Virus record (IMG/VR): IMGVR_UViG_3300030430_000681
Location: 1 to 27,705 of that record
DNA: 27,705 nucleotides
Strand: one strand, 5' to 3'
DNA from: a virus
In this document: in pieces, positions 24,549 to 27,705 of the stretch
Position numbering within the stretch: position 1 is the first letter of the stretch
How the letters are laid out: the number at the start of each line of letters is the position of its first letter
The notes under the pieces: generated by a model
Seen by the model: only the letters and a program-made list of their open reading frames with translations
The model's database searches: none
What the model was told of the DNA's origin: nothing
Translations under genes and position numbers: made by a program

Positions 24549-25227
24549 CGTTATCCTCCTGATTATAAAGATTATCAAATATTCTATTCACATCTAGTGT
24601 ATAGTCTAAATCACTTTTTGAATAGTGTATATGTTGTGAGGGTCTAAAGTCTGGAGCACCCTCACCCACTGCAAACCAAGCAGGATGTGTAACCCTGACT
24701 CGATTATTTGGTAACGCCACTATGTTTCCTGTCCACTCTCCTGCATCCAACAACTGCATTACATGGCTTTGTTTGTGTTGTGCTGGATCATCTGCGATCT
24801 CACTGTCAGTGTAGTCTACAGTGAATAAATACTTGGCGGGAAACATCTCGCCGTTTATTTTAGCTAACCACGGACATGGTGTAGCTCTGTCTAATGTATA
24901 TACTGCATGATGATGTGAAGAGCAGTCCCAAGGCTGCGCATCATGTGTTGCCATAGGTTCAGGCCACTCTTCGAGCGGGATGTCTGCAACCAGTGCTGTG
25001 ATAGGCATTCTTGCCCACATTGCACCACCATGAACGGTATCTTCTTCTTCATCTTCTGCTTCACAACCAGTAAAGATAACTTGAAAGCTAAGAGACCGAT
25101 TTGGAATTGTAGTTACAGCAACAACCATGGCATGTAAAAATTCGCCGTGATACTTCTCATGATTGTGAGTGTATTCACGACGAACCCATGCTTTGAAGTA
25201 AGGGATGTTACTTTGTAGGTAAGGCAT
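24535..25227 (-). CDS. conserved His-rich protein of unknown function (230 aa)
   Basis: I do not know a characterised family, but the sequence resembles a conserved protein I recall from marine phages including cyanophages and pelagiphages. It starts MPYLQSNIPYFKAWVRREYT and has 14 histidines, with clusters at 21-32 (HNHEKYHGEFLH) and 105-107 (HHH). Cysteines lie at 55, 102 and 118, and there are several Trp (AMWARMP, DAQPWDC, ATPCPW, AGEWTG, HPAWF). Unlike its neighbours it is acidic, ends in an Asp/Glu run, and looks like a globular beta-rich protein with a possible metal site. It lies between the Lys-rich cluster and the adaptor genes, six bases after the repeat-protein gene. A virion or assembly role is possible; enzymatic activity cannot be excluded. 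Confidence 0.75.
   Translation of the reverse strand: MPYLQSNIPYFKAWVRREYTHNHEKYHGEFLHAMVVAVTTIPNRSLSFQVIFTGCEAEDEEEDTVHGGAMWARMPITALVADIPLEEWPEPMATHDAQPWDCSSHHHAVYTLDRATPCPWLAKINGEMFPAKYLFTVDYTDSEIADDPAQHKQSHVMQLLDAGEWTGNIVALPNNRVRVTHPAWFAVGEGAPDFRPSQHIHYSKSDLDYTLDVNRIFDNLYNQEDNDEED
24549..24560 (-). promoter_or_regulatory. strong ribosome binding site fixing the start of the 55-aa gene
   Basis: On the minus strand AGGAGG (24560-24555) is followed by six bases and ATG at 24548. It lies inside the 3' end of the upstream His-rich gene. This decides for the 55-residue start over the longer reading. Confidence 0.75.
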
Positions 25228-25232
25228 TTCAG

Positions 25233-25544
25233 TTAGAAGATCCTTACAGGTTTCATCCCTTGAGGCATAAGACCACCTGCATTTGATCCTTTAGCTTTAA
25301 TTTTGCCGCCGTTCTTCATACCTTTAGGCATGACCTTACCGCCCATTTTCATTCCTTTGGGTTTTACTTTGCCACCCATTTTCATTCCTTTGGGTTTTAC
25401 TTTGCCACCCATTTTCATTCCTTTGGGTTTTACTTTGCCACCCATCTTCATTCCCTTGGGTTTTACTTTGCCACCCATTTTCATTCCCTTGGGTTTTACT
25501 TTGCCACCGTTACGGTAACCTTTCTTCTTCTTTTTCATAGCCAT
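25233..25544 (-). CDS. Lys-rich protein made of 11-residue repeats (103 aa)
   Basis: After a basic leader (MAMKKKKKGYR) the product consists of eight consecutive 11-residue units of the form (M/N/A)-G-G-K-V-K-P-K-G-M-K, residues 12-99. The first five units agree from the second residue on; later ones change (MGGKVMPKGMK, NGGKIKAKGSN, AGGLMPQGMK). Gly, Lys, Met and Val make up nearly everything, with no acidic residue at all. The likely state is extended and polycationic, able to bind DNA or an acidic capsid surface. AAGGAGA lies before the ATG. Repeats of this type occur in marine phage genomes, but I know no experimental role. The protein lies with other basic small proteins between head-decoration-type and adaptor genes. 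Confidence 0.75.
   Translation of the reverse strand: MAMKKKKKGYRNGGKVKPKGMKMGGKVKPKGMKMGGKVKPKGMKMGGKVKPKGMKMGGKVKPKGMKMGGKVMPKGMKNGGKIKAKGSNAGGLMPQGMKPVRIF
25281..25511 (-). repeat. 33-bp in-frame tandem repeat array (7 units)
   Basis: Seven 33-base units encode the GGK repeats of the Lys-rich protein; 25347-25511 hold five near-identical copies differing mainly at silent positions. A degenerate eighth unit follows to about 25248. There are no spacers, so it is a coding microsatellite-like array and not a CRISPR. Copy number could change by slippage in steps of 11 residues. Confidence 0.9.
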
Positions 25545-25556
25545 GTGAGTTCTCCT

Positions 25557-25940
25557 TTAAAACTGTCTAACGGCACCCTTAGTTCTTTTACGACGATCAG
25601 GCATGATCGCCCCGCAACCTTTAGCCACTGCTGTACCTTTTTTTGACTTACCTCTAAAAGGTCTTTTTGGCTTAGTTGTTTTTATCTCACCCCCGTTTTT
25701 TAAATTTTTAACTTCTGCTGCTTTCGTATTCTTAACGACAGTTTTACCTTTTTTACCCGCTCTTTTTTTCTTCTGAGCAGTTTTCTTTCGTTCTGCTTTA
25801 GAAAGACTTTCTGCTTTTGCTCTTGGTAAACATCTATCAGGATTCTTTTTATTTTTAGATGTACCGCATTTTCCTTTTATGCTACCATCAGAGCCAATCC
25901 TAACCCAATCTTGTTTCAACCATTTTTTAAGTTCACCCAT
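25557..25940 (-). CDS. small basic protein with conserved WVRIGSDG block (127 aa)
   Basis: The N-terminal 40 residues include DWVRIGSDGSIKGKCGTSKN (11-30) and NPDRCLPRAKA (33-43), a conserved block with Cys25 and Cys37 that I recall in pelagiphage and cyanophage proteins. The middle is an Arg/Lys/Ala helix (about 45-70). A GG motif (NGGEI, 82-86) links it to its neighbours. The C-terminus has AKGCGAIMPDRRKRT (106-120). The overall charge is strongly positive. It overlaps the upstream DUF5872-like gene by eight bases (ATGGGTGA). Zinc or nucleic-acid binding is conceivable but the two Cys are not a complete site. Function unknown. Confidence 0.72.
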   Translation of the reverse strand: MGELKKWLKQDWVRIGSDGSIKGKCGTSKNKKNPDRCLPRAKAESLSKAERKKTAQKKKRAGKKGKTVVKNTKAAEVKNLKNGGEIKTTKPKRPFRGKSKKGTAVAKGCGAIMPDRRKRTKGAVRQF

Positions 25941-26220
25941 TAGATTTACCGCGCTTTTTTCTAATTGCTTCTTTACCCTTTTTAGCGATTTGAGCTTGTT
26001 TTAGTTTTCCCGCTACCTTTGCTCTTTGTTCTAAAACTGTCAATATTTGTATCTTTCTGGCAAAAGGCTTCTTTATTCTTTTTACTTTTGCGACTGTGTC
26101 TCTGGCATCTTTTTCTGTTGCGTATTTTATAGAGACAGTGTCTTTAGGATTCTCATCCGTGTAAAGCCTACGACCACTTTTTTTAGGCTTTTTACCAGTT
26201 CCTTTTTTAGGGTCAGCCAT
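25933..26220 (-). CDS. small basic protein, DUF5872-like (95 aa)
   Basis: Residues 5-27 contain KGTGKKPKKSGRRLYTDENP and DTV, a signature that I recall as DUF5872, a family of unknown function found in marine phages and some bacteria. The rest is helical, with KKPFARKIQILTVLEQRAKV (50-69) and a Lys-rich C-terminus. The family is usually followed by the helix with H/K-A-R-x-x-Q-I, here ARKIQI. Start ATG overlaps the TAA of the upstream gene (TAATG). The net charge is strongly positive, so nucleic-acid binding is plausible. The family assignment is from memory; no experimental role known to me. Confidence 0.75.
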   Translation of the reverse strand: MADPKKGTGKKPKKSGRRLYTDENPKDTVSIKYATEKDARDTVAKVKRIKKPFARKIQILTVLEQRAKVAGKLKQAQIAKKGKEAIRKKRGKSNG

Positions 26221-26489
26221 TACCTACCTTTACGTTTGCCGCCCTTCGCTTTTTTAGCATAGTTCGGATCTTTACAATATTTAGATGCAGCAAGATTTGC
26301 ATACGCTGATGGATATGTATCAAAGGTTCTTTTTGCCCAAGCTTTACCCTCTGGACATATCTTACTACCTTTAGATTTAGCAGAAACTTTTCCGCCTTTT
26401 TTGTAATAGGTTAAACCTTTCGGAGTGCCTTTACTCTTTTGAGGCGGCTTCGAAATTTGCTGTCGCATCTGCGCCCTGGACATTGCCAT
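26220..26489 (-). CDS. small basic protein with conserved SKICPEG...YPSAYAN block (89 aa)
   Basis: Residues 41-60 read GSKICPEGKAWAKRTFDTYP, followed by SAYANLAASKYC, a block I recall in many marine phage proteins and named only hypothetical. Cys45 and Cys72 bracket it. It is preceded by a YYKKGGKV motif (28-35) and followed by a Lys-rich tail KGGKRKGR (82-89). The start ATG at 26489 has GGAG seven bases upstream although it lies 59 bases inside the preceding small membrane-protein gene. The protein is basic and may be partly folded around the YPSAYAN helix. It may bind DNA or protein; function is not known. Confidence 0.74.
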   Translation of the reverse strand: MAMSRAQMRQQISKPPQKSKGTPKGLTYYKKGGKVSAKSKGSKICPEGKAWAKRTFDTYPSAYANLAASKYCKDPNYAKKAKGGKRKGR

Positions 26490-26661
26490 ATCGTATCTCC
26501 ATTTGCGTTTTCATAAAATCAATCTGTGAGGCCATGACCTCTGTTCGTTTATCTACAGCGATTAGAGTCTTCGTGACCCAATCAGCCCAACTGTATCCAA
26601 CACCTCCGACGCCAAGGATGAAAGCTGTTACAAGAGTTACTGTCACTTGTTTATTTAGCAT
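26431..26661 (-). CDS. small single-span membrane protein, possible holin-like (76 aa)
   Basis: The product has one clear hydrophobic helix near its start (VTVTLVTAFILGVGGVGYSW, about residues 6-25) followed by a charged coiled-coil-like region (VDKRTEVMASQIDFMKTQME). This is the topology of small phage membrane proteins such as type III or XhlA-like holins and spanin-like accessory proteins; a true holin cannot be claimed, and no endolysin is present in the window. The start is ambiguous: ATG at 26661 with AAGG five bases before it, or GTG two codons earlier (26667). It overlaps the end of the upstream basic gene by 7 bases and the next gene by 59 bases. It is the only membrane-type gene in the Lys-rich cluster. 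Confidence 0.66.
   Translation of the reverse strand: MLNKQVTVTLVTAFILGVGGVGYSWADWVTKTLIAVDKRTEVMASQIDFMKTQMEIRYGNVQGADATANFEAASKE
26490..26500 (-). promoter_or_regulatory. ribosome binding site inside the upstream gene
   Basis: GGAG (26500-26497) followed by seven bases and ATG at 26489 on the minus strand. It supports initiation inside the coding region of the small membrane protein and so confirms a real 59-base gene overlap in different frames. Confidence 0.65.
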
Positions 26662-26942
26662 CTCCACCTTTTCCTAGCTTGTCTTAGACGTGAGTTTGGA
26701 TCTTTAGCTGCTTTTGGAAACTTTTTCATCTGACCCGCAGATCGAGCACAAAAAGATTTACGACGTGCTTTTTCTGATTTAGTCAGACCTTTTTTCTTAG
26801 TCACCGCAGTTTTTAATTTAGAACCGGGATTTTTACGACGGTATGCTTTCACACCCGCCTCAGTCATTCCCGCCCCTTTTTTTGTGGGGCGGAAATTTTT
26901 CTTGTTTCTTTTTGGCATCTTATCGCGTTTACGCTCTGCCAT
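26655..26942 (-). CDS. small basic protein, DUF6321-like (95 aa)
   Basis: Residues from about 25 onward include GMTEAGVKAYRRKNPGSKLK, TAVT and the C-terminal SFCARSAGQMKKFPKAAKDP plus NSRLRQARKRW. I recall this signature as DUF6321, a family of marine phage and cyanophage proteins of unknown function. The sequence is extremely Lys/Arg-rich with nearly no acidic residues in its C-terminal half, so nucleic-acid binding is a natural guess. I start at ATG 26942, four bases after the upstream TAA; an upstream TTG start at 26975 would overlap the upstream gene by 29 bases and lacks support. It overlaps the next gene by 7 bases. Confidence 0.76.
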   Translation of the reverse strand: MAERKRDKMPKRNKKNFRPTKKGAGMTEAGVKAYRRKNPGSKLKTAVTKKKGLTKSEKARRKSFCARSAGQMKKFPKAAKDPNSRLRQARKRWRC

Positions 26943-26946
26943 TGTA

Positions 26947-27219
26947 TTACCCAAAGAATCCAGTGATTGAATCAATATTAGTGAGCGTCACATGACACTC
27001 ATCACTAAAAATCATACCATGATCTGGAATAGTAATCTGGTTATCATCACTTTGATGAAAAACCATTGATAGTAAAGTTGCTCCACCACTACCGTTTTTA
27101 AACACAACAGCAGGAGAACCGCTACCCGCAGTTTTTACATAAAATGCTTTTAGTCTAGTTCGACCACCTTGTAATGTGCCAGTCGCCGTAGCTGTCTTTG
27201 CAGAAATAGAAGCAGCCAT
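26947..27219 (-). CDS. small beta-rich virion protein (90 aa)
   Basis: The sequence shows strand-forming segments (RLKAFYVKTAG, AVVFKNGSGG, LLSMVFH) and a C-terminal motif ITIPDHGMIFSDECHVTLTN (62-81) ending SITGFFG. The pattern (I/L)P..G(I/M).F...(V/C)...LT.I.S.T.F.G is one I recall from small structural proteins of marine phages. GGAGG stands a few bases before the ATG. It follows the 153-residue decoration-type gene, so a head-surface or minor capsid role is likely. No function is established. Confidence 0.72.
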   Translation of the reverse strand: MAASISAKTATATGTLQGGRTRLKAFYVKTAGSGSPAVVFKNGSGGATLLSMVFHQSDDNQITIPDHGMIFSDECHVTLTNIDSITGFFG

Positions 27220-27231
27220 TGTGCCCTCCTA

Positions 27232-27693
27232 TTAGCCAAGGTTATTGTTTTGAGCATACAAAATAGTAATACGGATCTCACCCGCAGATGTTGCAGCAGA
27301 GTTAGTTACAGTCAAACGAATGTCTGCTGTTCCTGTATCTTCCCATGCCAATGCACCACCAGATTGAGTAGTTGGATACTTGCGACCCGCAGTCGTTCCA
27401 ATGGCAAACGTATTTACAAGAGTTGCTGCACCACCAACAGTGTCTCCAACACTTATATTTGTAGCTCCACTTGCTGCTGTGATAACGTCAAGCACACAAT
27501 CAATAATCTGAGAGTTTGCAGGAATAACAACGTCTGTGACTTGTGCAGCTAATGCACCACCAGATAGATCTGCTGCAAATGTCTGAGACATTACTACTTG
27601 ACCAGTGTTTTTGATATTTGAACCAAGGGTTGTACCCGTAGTTTCTTTGATGGTTCCTGCTTTAATAGGACCAGAAAAAGTTGTCGTACCCAT
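27232..27693 (-). CDS. putative capsid decoration/cement-type protein (153 aa)
   Basis: The product starts MGTTTFSGPIKAGTIKETTG, a conserved opening I recall in marine phage structural proteins next to the major capsid gene. It continues as a Thr/Ala/Gly/Ile-rich strand protein (TDVVIPANSQIIDCVLDVIT, GDTVGGAATLVNTFAIG) ending EIRITILYAQNNNLG. The alternating strands and lack of helices suit a jelly-roll or beta-sandwich cement protein. AGGAG lies six bases before ATG at the window's right edge. It is the first complete gene in this block; the capsid gene is expected just beyond the edge, outside the window. The cement function is inferred. Confidence 0.72.
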   Translation of the reverse strand: MGTTTFSGPIKAGTIKETTGTTLGSNIKNTGQVVMSQTFAADLSGGALAAQVTDVVIPANSQIIDCVLDVITAASGATNISVGDTVGGAATLVNTFAIGTTAGRKYPTTQSGGALAWEDTGTADIRLTVTNSAATSAGEIRITILYAQNNNLG

Positions 27694-27704
27694 GTCGATC
27701 TCCT
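27694..27704 (-). promoter_or_regulatory. ribosome binding site of the decoration-type gene
   Basis: AGGAG (27704-27700) followed by six bases and ATG at 27693 on the minus strand; this confirms the start although the gene lies at the window edge. Confidence 0.7.
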
Positions 27705-27705
27705 G

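Noticed and set aside
25281-25511. Tandem 33-bp units considered as a CRISPR array
   Set aside because: Units are directly adjacent without unique spacers and are in frame inside a coding gene; no cas gene nearby.
25303-25518. Plus-strand open frame with a proline/phenylalanine repeat
   Set aside because: It is the antisense reading of the 33-bp coding repeat; any repeat without stops gives this. No ribosome site and wrong strand for the block.
26943-26975. Upstream TTG start for the DUF6321-like gene
   Set aside because: Would overlap the upstream gene by 29 bases with no ribosome site; the conserved basic N-terminus begins at the ATG at 26942.

Overview
This window is part of a tailed-phage genome (Caudoviricetes). 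It is most likely a marine podovirus-type phage of the kind assembled from seawater metagenomes and infecting SAR11-, SAR116- or other Alphaproteobacteria-like hosts. The evidence is an unbroken run of about 29 minus-strand virion-type genes, with almost no non-coding DNA, start/stop overlaps at most junctions, and many proteins of types I recall from uncultured Mediterranean phage contigs, pelagiphages and marine cyanophages. Host and taxon are inference from protein style. No database search was possible.

Layout. At the left edge a plus-strand gene, cut by the window start, encodes the C-terminal part of an SNF2-type helicase; this is the end of a replication or DNA-metabolism module. It converges, with a 9-base overlap, on the long minus-strand structural block, which is transcribed from right to left. 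In transcription order the block holds: (a) two small beta-type virion proteins (27693-26947), probably just downstream of the major capsid gene lying outside the window; (b) a cluster of very small, mostly Lys-rich proteins plus one small membrane protein (26942-25233), followed by a conserved His-rich 230-residue protein and another tiny GG-motif protein (25227-24381); (c) two probable head-tail adaptor-type proteins (24376-23711 and 22923-22273) flanking a protein with a cupredoxin-like C-terminus; (d) a receptor-binding and fibre block of about 7 kb (21975-14793) with at least five beta-repeat, fibre-like or adhesin-like proteins; (e) a nozzle-like protein of the P22 gp10 / tail tubular protein B type (14397-12478) with small flanking proteins, one a zinc ribbon; (f) six proteins (11955-370) with the hallmarks of internal or ejection proteins: Gln/Ala-rich coiled coils, glycine-zipper hydrophobic segments, a cationic amphipathic helix and Gly-Gly motifs.

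How the genes work together (inference): (a) finishes or decorates the head, (c) and (e) build the short tail, (d) supplies adhesins, and (f) is loaded into the head or tail and delivered into the host envelope with the DNA. Terminase, portal, capsid, polymerase and lysis enzymes are not in this window. No tRNA, CRISPR array, integrase, transposase or reverse transcriptase was seen, and no intergenic stretch approaches 300 bases.

The most interesting signals not explained by simple gene naming are: a short Gly-Gly-(X)-Val/Ile/Met motif recurring across many otherwise unrelated proteins; a Lys-rich protein made of eight 11-residue repeats; a full set of type-1 copper ligands in a tail-region protein; a three-domain tandem duplication and a beta-propeller in neighbouring adhesins; one beta-repeat shared by three different proteins; and a twin-arginine-like motif inside a putative virion protein.
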